Assembly: GCA_045863055.1 (NCBI GenBank)
Contig: BTUW01000002.1
Location: 233,711 to 297,710, forward strand
Direction: 5' to 3'
DNA from: UTCHB3 sp008363265
GTDB taxonomy: Bacteria > Bacteroidota > Ignavibacteria > Ignavibacteriales > Ignavibacteriaceae
Length of the DNA stretch: 64,000 bases
Part shown: piece after piece, positions 44,549-53,582 of the stretch
How positions within the stretch are numbered: position 1 is the stretch's first letter
Layout of the letters: the number at the start of each line of letters is the position of its first letter
Translations under genes and position numbers: made by a program
Notes under the pieces: generated by a model
Seen by the model: the letters and a program-made list of their open reading frames with translations, nothing else
Databases searched by the model: none
What the model was told of the DNA's origin: nothing

Positions 44549-46045
44549 TCATTCTTTTGCAGCTTTTTCCGGTAAAAAGACCCTGAAAGTGGTGCCCTTA
44601 CCGTACTCGCTGTCTGTCTCTATTTTACCCGCGTACCAGTCGATCGTCTTCTTTACGATCGAAAGCCCGAGCCCTGTACCGTGAATTCCCTTCGTCATCT
44701 CATTTTTGGCTCTGAAGAACTCCGAGAAGAGCCTTTCCTTCTCCTCGGGCTTCATGCCGATACCGGTGTCCCTTATCTCGAAGAGTACATATGGCCCTTT
44801 TTTCTGGAGTGTAACGAACACTTCCCCGCCCTCCCTGTTATATTTGATCGAATTGCTGAGGAGATTGGTCATTACCCTTTCGATCTCAAGTTTGTCGGCC
44901 TCGATCGTGAAAGTGGCCTCCCCTTTCGAGAAGTGGATAGTAATGTTCTTCTTCTTTGCTTCGAATTCCATCATCTGGATCGATTCTGCCAGAAGTGAGG
45001 CCGGATCAAGTTTTACTATCTCACGCTTAACGGTGTTCAGTTCGATCCTTGAGATATCAAGCAGGTCGTTAACCATCGTGAGGAGACTTTTCAACCGGCT
45101 GGTGCTCCGCGTAAGAAAGTCGGTTCTTTGCTCTTCACTCAGATTCATTTTAGGATTGTTCATGATATCAAGGAAGCCGATGGTGGCTGCCACGGGTGCT
45201 TTAAGCTCATGGGAAACCATCGAAACGAATTGTGATTTGAGGTTTTCGATCTGCTTGTACTGCGTGATATCCTTGGCTACTACCACGATTCCGGCGGTTT
45301 TTTTCTTGTCGTTGTCGGGGATCGGTGAGCAGGTGACCTCAACAAACATCTCCTGGGCTCCGGCTATCTTAAACTGTACCGATTGCCCTACATCCTCGAA
45401 GATTTCCTTACCGAGCATGTCAGATGCTATCTCCCGGACTTCCTGCGGCAGCACTTCAAGAATTCTTTCCGCGAGAAGTATTTCATCGAGGTCAAGGAGG
45501 CGGAGAGCGGAGGGGTTGTAGTAAACCATCTCTCCGAACTGGTTCATCACCAGCACGCCGTCGGCAAGGAGATTGATTATGGTGTTCAGCCGGCTTCTTT
45601 CAAAAGCGAGTTCGAGAAGGCGGGCTTCACGCTCAAGACGCAGCCGCTCGGCCTCAAGTATCAGCCGGCGCTTCTGCATCCCTTTTTCGATGTTATGGAT
45701 CAGCTCGTCAGGTGTGAAGGGCTTCAGGATATATCCCTCAGCCCCCAATTTTGTGGCTTCAACCGCGGTTTCATAGCTGGCATATGCCGTCGCCATGAAA
45801 CAGATGGTGTTCGGACGCTTCTCACGGATGCTGCGCAGCACTTCGATGCCGCTCATGTCGGGCATTTTAAGGTCAAGAAGCGCAATGTCAAAATCGGATT
45901 CAGTGCCTTTTCTAATGCCTTCACCACCGTTTTCAGCGGTATCAACTTCAAATCCTTCGATCTGAAGAATTCTCTTTACGCCATTCCTTAAATAGTCTTC
46001 GTCATCAACTAAAAGGATCCTGGCGGGTTGGTCTGACTCATCCAC
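44549..46045 (-). CDS. REC-PAS-histidine kinase
   Basis: This 498-residue protein starts with a receiver domain (Asp58 in ALLDLKMP, Lys108 in ILKPF), then a coiled coil (about 120-150), a PAS domain (about 150-265, ADGVLVMNQFGEMVYYNPSA), HisKA with His279 in VSHELKAP, and HATPase_c with DTGIGM and GTGLGLSIV. No membrane segment, so it is cytoplasmic. A receiver in front of a kinase suits a relay step that accepts phosphate or is modulated by another kinase, such as the hydrogenase-like kinase two genes upstream. It lies 15 bp after the second receiver gene. Confidence 0.92.
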   Translation of the reverse strand: MDESDQPARILLVDDEDYLRNGVKRILQIEGFEVDTAENGGEGIRKGTESDFDIALLDLKMPDMSGIEVLRSIREKRPNTICFMATAYASYETAVEATKLGAEGYILKPFTPDELIHNIEKGMQKRRLILEAERLRLEREARLLELAFERSRLNTIINLLADGVLVMNQFGEMVYYNPSALRLLDLDEILLAERILEVLPQEVREIASDMLGKEIFEDVGQSVQFKIAGAQEMFVEVTCSPIPDNDKKKTAGIVVVAKDITQYKQIENLKSQFVSMVSHELKAPVAATIGFLDIMNNPKMNLSEEQRTDFLTRSTSRLKSLLTMVNDLLDISRIELNTVKREIVKLDPASLLAESIQMMEFEAKKKNITIHFSKGEATFTIEADKLEIERVMTNLLSNSIKYNREGGEVFVTLQKKGPYVLFEIRDTGIGMKPEEKERLFSEFFRAKNEMTKGIHGTGLGLSIVKKTIDWYAGKIETDSEYGKGTTFRVFLPEKAAKE

Positions 46046-46060
46046 CCCGGGTACTCCGGA

Positions 46061-46468
46061 TCAGCTTGTTTGTTTTTCGTAGAAATCAGAGATCCTTGAA
46101 ATGATCTCTTCGAGCACGACGGGTTTGTTCAAAACGTCGTCGGCATTTATCCATTCCTGTTCTTCAGGTGTCATTGATTCGAACTGCATCCCGGTCTGGC
46201 TTGCTACAGCCGTTACGATGTAGACGGGGATCTTTTTCCCCATCGGATGCTTTTTGATCTTGTGGGCGAGAACGAAGCCTGAGTCGTACTCTTCCATCAT
46301 AAGATCGATCACCGCGCAAGCGGGTTTGAATTCGAGGAATTTCTCGTATCCGTCATTACTGGTTTCAGCAATTGCCACTTCGAAACCTTCGGATTCAAAC
46401 AATATCCTGTTCTGTTCAAGTATGTCTATGTCGTCGTCAACAAGTAATATTTTTTTCTCGTAGTTCAT
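46061..46468 (-). CDS. Single-domain response regulator
   Basis: This 135-residue receiver domain has DDDID at residues 11-15, phosphoacceptor Asp55 in CAVIDLMM and Lys in VLNKPV. No output domain. It lies between the sensory hydrogenase kinase and the REC-PAS-kinase, 10 bp from the former, and is the obvious candidate to receive its phosphate. It resembles the receiver at 44 kb in layout (DLMM/DVMM, VLAHKI/LAQRI) and the two may be paralogues. Confidence 0.88.
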   Translation of the reverse strand: MNYEKKILLVDDDIDILEQNRILFESEGFEVAIAETSNDGYEKFLEFKPACAVIDLMMEEYDSGFVLAHKIKKHPMGKKIPVYIVTAVASQTGMQFESMTPEEQEWINADDVLNKPVVLEEIISRISDFYEKQTS

Positions 46469-46478
46469 TTTATAACCT

Positions 46479-48461
46479 TCATATATTTAAGAACTGCTTT
46501 TTCGGAAGGCGGATGAAGAACTCGGTGCCTTTCCCCTCCTCACTCACGAAATTGATATCACCTTTGTGCATCTTCATGATGCCGTAGGCGATGGCGAGTC
46601 CGAGACCCGTGCCTCTTCCCGCCTCTTTCGTGGTAAAGAACGGAGTGAAAAGCTTTCCGTAATTCTCCTTCTTTATTCCTTCTCCCGAGTCCGCGATAAA
46701 AACCTTGATGCTATCTCCGAGATCCTCACAACTGAGGCTTATCACCTTTGTTTCCGATTTCCGGAGCGCGTCAGCGGCGTTCAAAAGCAGGTTCGCCAAA
46801 ACCTGCTCTACCTGGTCCCTGTCCCCCTGGATCATCCCTGATTTGGGGAGATGATCAATAATTTTAATTCCGGTAAACTTCCCTGAAGTGTCAAGTTTTT
46901 TAACTATGTTTCGCGTCTCTGCAAATATATCAAAAGTTGAGATATTTAGCTTTCCCTGCCTCGCGAAGTTCAATAAATTGGCGACGATCGCTTTGCAGCG
47001 GTTCGCTTCCCCCATGATCATGTCGAGGTCGTAACTGATGTCCTCAACGATCTTGTGTTTGTCGACGAGCTTTCTCAAAAGCCCGGCATATACCATGATG
47101 GTACCAAGCGGATTGTTTATCTCGTGAGCCACACCTGCCGCCAGTTGTCCGATCGATGCAAGTTTTTCAGCTGAATGAAGTGCCGCCTCGGTCTCATGCA
47201 GGTTGTCGTACGCTTCCCTGATCTCATCGAGGAGGTGGGGCAAACACATCTCCTTCTCACTCAACCCCTTCGCGATGGCGATGGCGAACTCACGGCAGCT
47301 TACATACCCGCAGGCACCGCAGTTCAGTTCATCCTTCTTCTCCCTGATGCCGATCGTGGCGAGTATCTCGGCTATCGCCTCATCGGGCGGTGTTGGCCTT
47401 CTCTGACTCTCCTTCACGAATTCCCTGGAAAAATCGATATCCCTGCTGTTGAATATATTGGTCTTCCATACTTTTTTGTCAATCTGCTTCAGGTCTTTCT
47501 TTATGAACTCGATCACTTTTTCCCTCTTGGAGTAGTAGTTCAGGTTGGAGTCAACGGCGGGACCTGAAATACACCCCTCACAGAAGAGGATGTCCACAAA
47601 TCTGGCGTTGATGTTGTGATCGGCTATCTCATCAATTATTTCAAGAACCTTTTTTCTTCCCTCAACCACGATTATTTCATCATCGAGTACATCACCCGGG
47701 AGGTCTGTCGATTTCAACAGCCCACCCGCAAGAGGGAAGGCTTTTCCCATTGCCGCCCTCGGCGGATCGAAAGGGGTGGTCTCAAGATCGTGAAGGGCTA
47801 TGTTTTCCTCAAGGAGCATTTCCTTCAGCTCTGCGAAAGTCAGAACGGAGTCGATCACCCCCTCAACGGGTGAATCGGTGAACTCTTCCTTCTTTGCCAC
47901 GCAGGGACCCACAAAAACTATCTTGGTCTTTTCCCCTTTTTCCTTCTTCAGATATCTGCCGAGGGCGATCATCGGAGAGACTATTCTTGCCAGGTTCGGC
48001 ATAAGTTCGTGATAGTATTTCTGAATATAGTTGAAAACCGCGGGGCAGGCCGTGCTGATCACAGGCCGCACTTCGGCGTTCATTACTGCTTCAATGTAGT
48101 CACTACCGATCAGATCAGCACCGAAGGCAACTTCAACGACGGTATCGAATCCCAGCCGTTTGAGTGCCGCGGGGATCTTTTCGTAATTCTCCGGAAATGC
48201 AGCCGCAAACGATGGGGCAACCATCGCGATCCTCTCGCTCTCGATGTCAGGAAGTACGTCGTAACGGGTCTGTTCGATGTTGCTGATGATGCTTTTTGCG
48301 TGCTGAGAACATACCACGACGCAGTTACCGCAACTGATGCAGCGGTCCTGAATTATGAGCGCCTGGCCGTTAACGACCCTGATGGCCTTTGCCGGGCACT
48401 CACGGATGCATGAGTAACACCTCTTGCACCTGTCGGGTACTGTAAATATCACACCGGACAT
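46479..48461 (-). CDS. Sensory [FeFe]-hydrogenase-like histidine kinase (HydS-type fusion)
   Basis: I start this 660-residue protein at MSGVIFTVPDRC (48461), the usual family beginning; an in-frame ATG 11 codons earlier lacks a ribosome site. Domains: two [4Fe-4S] sites (Cys12, 15, 18, 22 and Cys41, 44, 47, 51), an H-cluster-type domain with L1 STACP (Cys139), L2 GPCVAKKEE (Cys187) and a short L3 FCEGCISGP (Cys294, 297), a further four-Cys iron-sulfur domain (Cys381, 384, 389, 406), then HisKA (His446 in VAHEINNPLG) and HATPase_c (N561; DSGEGI; GTGLGLAI). The proton-transfer Cys of L1 is Ala, as in HydS-type sensory hydrogenases. It is inferred to read H2 or redox state and phosphorylate the adjacent receiver. 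Confidence 0.9.
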   Translation of the reverse strand: MSGVIFTVPDRCKRCYSCIRECPAKAIRVVNGQALIIQDRCISCGNCVVVCSQHAKSIISNIEQTRYDVLPDIESERIAMVAPSFAAAFPENYEKIPAALKRLGFDTVVEVAFGADLIGSDYIEAVMNAEVRPVISTACPAVFNYIQKYYHELMPNLARIVSPMIALGRYLKKEKGEKTKIVFVGPCVAKKEEFTDSPVEGVIDSVLTFAELKEMLLEENIALHDLETTPFDPPRAAMGKAFPLAGGLLKSTDLPGDVLDDEIIVVEGRKKVLEIIDEIADHNINARFVDILFCEGCISGPAVDSNLNYYSKREKVIEFIKKDLKQIDKKVWKTNIFNSRDIDFSREFVKESQRRPTPPDEAIAEILATIGIREKKDELNCGACGYVSCREFAIAIAKGLSEKEMCLPHLLDEIREAYDNLHETEAALHSAEKLASIGQLAAGVAHEINNPLGTIMVYAGLLRKLVDKHKIVEDISYDLDMIMGEANRCKAIVANLLNFARQGKLNISTFDIFAETRNIVKKLDTSGKFTGIKIIDHLPKSGMIQGDRDQVEQVLANLLLNAADALRKSETKVISLSCEDLGDSIKVFIADSGEGIKKENYGKLFTPFFTTKEAGRGTGLGLAIAYGIMKMHKGDINFVSEEGKGTEFFIRLPKKQFLNI

Positions 48462-48494
48462 TGTATGTTTTCCGCAATAATCATACTTCACCAT

Positions 48495-48691
48495 GCATAA
48501 TGCGTGCCAAACACATTGTTCACTTTAATGAACTTAAATCCATTTTCTGTCAGGGGGGCGTCTGCGCGTTTCTCATAAACGGTAAAAATGTCTCTTATTT
48601 GTTAGAAGTGTTGCCCGTTGCGTTTGTAGGTCAGGCTCTACCTGCTGAGGGAGAGCACCTGACTACACAACAGCCAATCCATGAAAGTCGA
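48495..48691. other. Intergenic region with a bulged hairpin
   Basis: GTCAGG and CTCT (48630-48639) pair with AGAG and CCTGAC (48652-48663) around a two-base bulge. No T-run. It lies between the Ser/Thr kinase stop and the HydS-like start. No gene is supported. Confidence 0.35.
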
Positions 48692-50128
48692 TCAGCTAGT
48701 CTTCGATTTTTCCAAGATGGTATTCAGAATTTTTGTAAACTCATGCATCATCATTTTATTAGAGTTTCGACAAAATTCCACACTCTTCTTCCCTCTGCTG
48801 CTAGCCATAATTATATTCTGGTCAGATAAATGTGAAAATCGAATTATATCACTGAAACCCAATTTCAGTAAAGATGGCTGTTCCTTTGTAGTAAAGGTAA
48901 TCTCATCTCCTGAAATTGTAACTACTTCAGGCTCAAATTTCTTCTGTCTGTACTTTCGTATTACAAAGCCCATTACTATGAGAAGAATCAATCCACCCAC
49001 ACTTAAGGTAGCAATTCCTAAAACCCCCAGAAACAGAATGCCACCCAACAAAAGTGCTCTTTCGCTCTTTGTCCCATCCACATTATTGGTTATTCGGATC
49101 CTGGAGTTATCCCTGCTAACTAACAGCCCAACATGTTCCTTCCCAAGTTCCAACAATCTCTGATACTCTACTTCAATCGATCCACGCAAATCCGATGGTT
49201 TAATATCATTAATAGATGAGGAAAAATTGAATGAATCTTGTTCATTCTGAGAGGTTTTTGGGGGAATAAATCGCGGAAACGTTTCTGTATCACCTTTCGA
49301 TACTCCCCCATTTAACAACCCGGCAAAACCACTGATTGTGCCGACCCTTACATTCACATCCCTCTCTATCGCCTTAAAGATCGCAGCAACCACATTTTCA
49401 GGAATATGTGGATAGAATGTCCTTGGGTCGGGCACATCATCGTTAAGCATGCGCTGCATGATGTGGAAAGAGCTTGAGTTTGGGTTTATGTCGTGCGGGA
49501 GTCTTCCGGCGACCATTTCGTAAAGGGTCATGCCGAGGTTGTAGATGTCGGAGCGTTGATCCACCCTTTCCCCTTTTATCTGCTCCGGACTGGCATACTG
49601 CAGTGTACCGACCACTTGTCCCGATTGTGTGATCGTGTGCCCCGTTTCATCGCGGGCGATACCAAAATCGAGGATTTTCACTTTGTTATCAGTAGTTACA
49701 ATAATGTTTCCGGGTTTGATATCCCTGTGAACCACCCCCTGCGAGTGGGCATATCCGATACCCTCCAGTATCTGTCTGAAGATCGGCCATGCATTCTCAA
49801 AAGGAATTGGTCCCGTCTCCCTGCCGATCATCTTCGCGAGGGTGCGACCCTCGACATACTCCATCACAATATAAACGTTCCCGGTGGCATGATCCTGCAG
49901 GATATCATGAAATTTTACAATATTGGGATGCTCGAGGCGGGAGTGTGTGCGTGCCTCACGGATGAATCTTTCCTTCGCCTCGGCACTCTGGGCAAGGGAA
50001 TCTGAAAGCTTTTTTATCGCGAAGTGTTTGTCGAGGGAGATGTGATGAGCCTTGTAAACGATTGCCATGCCCCCGGCACCTATGGTTGATTCAATTCTGT
50101 ACTGCCCAAATAGTAGTTGTTCTGTCAT
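48692..50128 (-). CDS. Ser/Thr protein kinase with C-terminal membrane region
   Basis: This 478-residue protein starts at the ATG at 50128 (MTEQLLFGQYRIE). The kinase domain covers about 8-270: P-loop GAGGMAIVYK, Lys in AIKKL, HRDIKPGN, DFG and the SPEQ/DIYNLG segment are intact. After a Gly/Ser/Thr-rich linker come two close membrane helices (about 355-385, LLLGGILFLGVLGIATLSVGG) and a ~90-residue PH-like or unknown cytoplasmic tail (VVTISGDEITFTTKEQ). The C-terminal 210 codons are clearly richer in A+T than the kinase domain and neighbours, suggesting a recently joined module. It lies upstream of the hydrogenase sensor on the same strand. Confidence 0.88.
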   Translation of the reverse strand: MTEQLLFGQYRIESTIGAGGMAIVYKAHHISLDKHFAIKKLSDSLAQSAEAKERFIREARTHSRLEHPNIVKFHDILQDHATGNVYIVMEYVEGRTLAKMIGRETGPIPFENAWPIFRQILEGIGYAHSQGVVHRDIKPGNIIVTTDNKVKILDFGIARDETGHTITQSGQVVGTLQYASPEQIKGERVDQRSDIYNLGMTLYEMVAGRLPHDINPNSSSFHIMQRMLNDDVPDPRTFYPHIPENVVAAIFKAIERDVNVRVGTISGFAGLLNGGVSKGDTETFPRFIPPKTSQNEQDSFNFSSSINDIKPSDLRGSIEVEYQRLLELGKEHVGLLVSRDNSRIRITNNVDGTKSERALLLGGILFLGVLGIATLSVGGLILLIVMGFVIRKYRQKKFEPEVVTISGDEITFTTKEQPSLLKLGFSDIIRFSHLSDQNIIMASSRGKKSVEFCRNSNKMMMHEFTKILNTILEKSKTS

Positions 50129-50209
50129 TTCAGTATCCAAAGTTTCAGGAATAATGCTACTCAAAATCGTAAAAATTTTCGGAATTACAACCACTGAACA
50201 ACTGAATCC

Positions 50210-51163
50210 CTACTCCACTTCTGTGAACCATTCCCCGTTTTTTATGTAAATGTCAGACCTGCCGGAACTCAGCAGTTTATTAACATCCACCATTTGGACC
50301 GTCTGATTGTAACGGGAACGGAAATAGAGCCTCGCGGCCTTGTGATCCCTGACCATCGCCCAGAGGAATTTCGCCCGCGACCCGTCCCTTAGTTTGAACT
50401 CTTCATCCCAAAACTCGGCACGCCCCAGAATACGAAAACACCTTGCAACGGCTTTCTGAACGGTATTCGCTTTTTCCCGGGTTTCATTCAGGTGAAATAA
50501 GAGCAGGAATCTTTCATCGGGGTATTCGCTGTCAAGCACTTTCGCGATTCCCCTGAATCCTGCCAATTCCGGATTCTCCGCCACCAGTTTTTTATATTCA
50601 TCAAGTTTTTTCAGATGGATATCAAGTGTCGGGCTCCCAGTCATGATCCCAAAATCGTGGATCACCGGAACACCCTGAATGAACTCGACGATCAAAGACC
50701 CGCCGTTTCTGTCGTTCGCTATCAGGTGCATCATCGGACGCCATGTGTAAAGTTCGAGCGGGACCTCGTAGAAATAGACTGTTTCCAAAACGTACCGCAC
50801 TTCTTCAACATCCTTACATTGGCCGAGTACGTAGGAGAGTAGATAATTAAAAGGATGATACTCCTTCCCTTCGATCCTCTCCTCCTGCCGCGGATACACT
50901 GTTTCATCAAGCCAGGTCATGTTCATCGAGAGGCCTTCACTGTTCATCCCGTCGGTGGGATAGGGCTTATCGAGGAAATCCACAAGAACATGGCCATATT
51001 TTACTTTTGGAAGTGTCTCCCTCGCACTGTAATTTTCAGCGTTGAATATCTCACCCCCCTCTGGTACAGGGATAAACTTCCCCAGTATATCCATTTCGTA
51101 ATCCATGATCCGGCCCGATATTACGTTCGTACCGGTATTCTTCAGGAGAATATTTACACACAT
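50210..51163 (-). CDS. Choloylglycine hydrolase-like Ntn hydrolase
   Basis: This 317-residue protein has the N-terminal nucleophile Cys2 exposed after Met removal, and Arg18 and Asp21 at exactly the positions used by bile salt hydrolases and penicillin V acylases. NSEGLSMNMT near residue 74-83 supplies the next conserved Asn. The fourth catalytic position, normally Asn in a TNSP-type motif, is Gly176 here (MTGSPTLDIHL). The family hydrolyses amide bonds of N-acyl amino acids, including homoserine lactones and bile salts. No signal peptide. It is divergent from copA. Confidence 0.85.
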   Translation of the reverse strand: MCVNILLKNTGTNVISGRIMDYEMDILGKFIPVPEGGEIFNAENYSARETLPKVKYGHVLVDFLDKPYPTDGMNSEGLSMNMTWLDETVYPRQEERIEGKEYHPFNYLLSYVLGQCKDVEEVRYVLETVYFYEVPLELYTWRPMMHLIANDRNGGSLIVEFIQGVPVIHDFGIMTGSPTLDIHLKKLDEYKKLVAENPELAGFRGIAKVLDSEYPDERFLLLFHLNETREKANTVQKAVARCFRILGRAEFWDEEFKLRDGSRAKFLWAMVRDHKAARLYFRSRYNQTVQMVDVNKLLSSGRSDIYIKNGEWFTEVE

Positions 51164-51347
51164 ATAATTTTCTTCGAGTAAGTTATTTTAATAGTGCAAC
51201 CGGAGACATTCAGGTCTAAAAATACAGGTTTCAGAACTGAATGTTTAACGGAAATTAAACTTATAAAACATTCTGTTAATAAACAATATCTGTGAGTTCT
51301 AAAAAAATATCTTATAATTGTGTCTTTAGAATTTAGAGAATCCCGCA
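51164..51347. promoter_or_regulatory. Divergent spacer with a TATAAT before copA
   Basis: TATAAT at 51313-51318 lies about 30 bp before the copA start on the plus strand; the sequence 16-17 bases further up (TGTGAG) is a poor -35. No clear copper-regulator palindrome was seen. Confidence 0.35.
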
Positions 51348-53582
51348 TTGAGCAAAACAGTAAAGAAATCATACCCGGTACTCAACATGACCTGCGCCGC
51401 GTGTGCCACACGTGTGCAGAAAACCCTCGCGAAACAACCCGGTGTGGAGTCAGCAGTTGTTAATTATGCCAACGCTACCGTGCAGATCGAGTTCGACGCG
51501 AAGCTTATCACCCCCGATAGCCTTAAAGCATCAGTTCAGAGGTTCGGTTACGATCTGGTGACCGACGAAGGAAAAACCGACGTGGATGAACTGCACCGCA
51601 AGGCATCCGAAAAACTGCGCCGTGAAACCCTTGGAGCTATCATCCTGTCACTACCCGTGGTGATCATCGGAATGTTCTTCATGCACATGCCTTTTGCCAA
51701 CTGGATAATGTGGGCGTTATCTACTCCGGTCGTGCTCTGGTTTGGGAGCCGTTTCTTCGTGGGAGCGTGGAAGCAGCTGAAGAACAGATCGTCGAACATG
51801 GATACTCTTGTGGCACTGAGCACGGGTGTTGCTTATATATTTTCCGTTTTTAATACGATCAACCCGGAATTCTGGACTTCCCGGGGTCTCGAAGCCCACG
51901 TCTATTTTGAGGCAGCTGCAGTGGTTATCGCGTTCATTTTGCTCGGTAAAATGCTCGAAGACCGTGCGAAGGGGCATACCTCATCCGCCATTAAAAAACT
52001 TATCGGCCTCCAGCCGATGACCGTCACTGTTGTTTTCGCCGGAGTGCAGAAGGAAGTGCCTCTCGCTAATGTCCGCGTGGGAGATGAGATCGTCGTAAAG
52101 CCGGGTGAAAAGATAGCCGTGGATGGCACCGTGGTCTCTGGAACGTCGTTCATCGATGAGAGCATGATCAGCGGCGAACCGATCCCTGTAGAAAAGACAG
52201 AAGGGAGCAAGGTCTTTGCCGGCACAATAAATCAGAAAGGTAGCTTTAATTTTACCGCCGAAAAGGTCGGGGGCGACACGCTGCTCGCGCATATCATTAA
52301 AATGGTTCAGGAGGCACAGGGGAGCCGTGCTCCCGTTCAGCAGCTTGTCGACAGGATAGCGGCTGTTTTCGTGCCTGTGGTGATAGTTGTGGCGGTATTG
52401 GCGCTGATAAGCTGGGTGGTTATCGGCGGACCTGACCAGTTCACCCACGGACTTCTGGCACTCGTAACCGTGCTCGTGATTGCCTGCCCCTGCGCACTCG
52501 GTCTGGCCACACCCACAGCGATAATGGTCGGCATTGGAAAGGGCGCAGAACAGGGAATTCTTATAAAAGATGCAGAAAGTCTCGAACTGGCGAAGAAAAT
52601 GAACGCGATCGTGCTCGACAAAACAGGGACCATAACCGAAGGAAAACCGGTGGTTACGGCGATCGAATGGTACAACGGCACCCCTCACCCTGATATTCTC
52701 GCAGCATTGGAAGCACGTTCGGAGCATCCGCTTGCCGCGGCAGTGATCGATCACCTGGGCGAGGTTTCACCCAAAGAGTGCACGGGATTCACGAGTCTTA
52801 CCGGTATGGGAGCATCCGGTTTTGTGGAGGGTGAAAAGTACTTTGCCGGTAATATGAAACTCCTTCGGGAGCACGGGATCAGTATCCCTGAGGAACTTCA
52901 GCTCCTGGCGGAGGATTGGACAAATGACGCAAAAACCGTGATCTGGTTCGCCGGTTCGACACACGCTCTTGCGGTCATTGCGATCGAAGACAGGATAAAG
53001 GATTCATCGGTTGAAGCGGTCAGACAGCTTCAGGGATCAGGGATTGAAGTACATATGCTTACGGGGGATAATCCTGCCACGGCAGCCAAAATAGCGGCAA
53101 AGGCGGGAATAATCCACTTTAATGCTGAGATGCTCCCGGGTGACAAGGCAGCATTCGTGAAGGAACTTCAGAATTCAGGGAAAACCGTGGCAATGGCGGG
53201 TGACGGAATAAACGACAGCAATGCCCTCGCTCAGGCAGATATAAGCATAGCCATGGGCACCGGAAGCGATATCGCGATAGATGTGGCAAAAATGACCATT
53301 ATCTCAGCCGATCTGATGAAAATACCGCAGGCCATAGCCCTCTCGAAGGCTACAGTTCAGACAATAAAAATGAACCTCTTCTGGGCATTTATCTACAATG
53401 TGATCGGGATTCCGGTCGCGGCGGGCATTCTTTATCCGTTGAACGGCTTCCTGCTCGATCCCATGATCGCCGGTGCGGCGATGGCAATGAGCTCGGTATC
53501 GGTTGTGTCGAACAGCTTGCTCCTTAAAAAAAGAGCGAGCCACCTGCCGGATTCGAACCGGCGACCTAATCATTACGAATGA
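51348..53582 (+). CDS. copA: Copper-exporting P1B-type ATPase CopA
   Basis: This 744-residue pump starts at a TTG. One N-terminal heavy-metal domain (MTCAACATR, Cys16 and Cys19) precedes eight membrane helices. Motifs: SGE phosphatase loop (275-277), CPC metal site (Cys380-Cys382 in ACPCALGLATP), DKTGT phosphorylation site (424-428), SEHP (458-461), TGDN and GDGINDSNALAQAD. The Cys-Pro-Cys plus the membrane Asn/Met context fits Cu+ export. The last 15 residues (SHLPDSNRRPNHYE) are encoded by the antisense of the tRNA-Thr gene; the stop is inside the tRNA. Confidence 0.95.
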   Translation: MSKTVKKSYPVLNMTCAACATRVQKTLAKQPGVESAVVNYANATVQIEFDAKLITPDSLKASVQRFGYDLVTDEGKTDVDELHRKASEKLRRETLGAIILSLPVVIIGMFFMHMPFANWIMWALSTPVVLWFGSRFFVGAWKQLKNRSSNMDTLVALSTGVAYIFSVFNTINPEFWTSRGLEAHVYFEAAAVVIAFILLGKMLEDRAKGHTSSAIKKLIGLQPMTVTVVFAGVQKEVPLANVRVGDEIVVKPGEKIAVDGTVVSGTSFIDESMISGEPIPVEKTEGSKVFAGTINQKGSFNFTAEKVGGDTLLAHIIKMVQEAQGSRAPVQQLVDRIAAVFVPVVIVVAVLALISWVVIGGPDQFTHGLLALVTVLVIACPCALGLATPTAIMVGIGKGAEQGILIKDAESLELAKKMNAIVLDKTGTITEGKPVVTAIEWYNGTPHPDILAALEARSEHPLAAAVIDHLGEVSPKECTGFTSLTGMGASGFVEGEKYFAGNMKLLREHGISIPEELQLLAEDWTNDAKTVIWFAGSTHALAVIAIEDRIKDSSVEAVRQLQGSGIEVHMLTGDNPATAAKIAAKAGIIHFNAEMLPGDKAAFVKELQNSGKTVAMAGDGINDSNALAQADISIAMGTGSDIAIDVAKMTIISADLMKIPQAIALSKATVQTIKMNLFWAFIYNVIGIPVAAGILYPLNGFLLDPMIAGAAMAMSSVSVVSNSLLLKKRASHLPDSNRRPNHYE

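Noticed and set aside
48630..48663. Sequence resembling a tRNA D arm on the minus strand (CTCAGCAGGTAGAGC)
   Set aside because: No acceptor, anticodon or T arm can be formed around it; it is explained by the bulged hairpin in the spacer.
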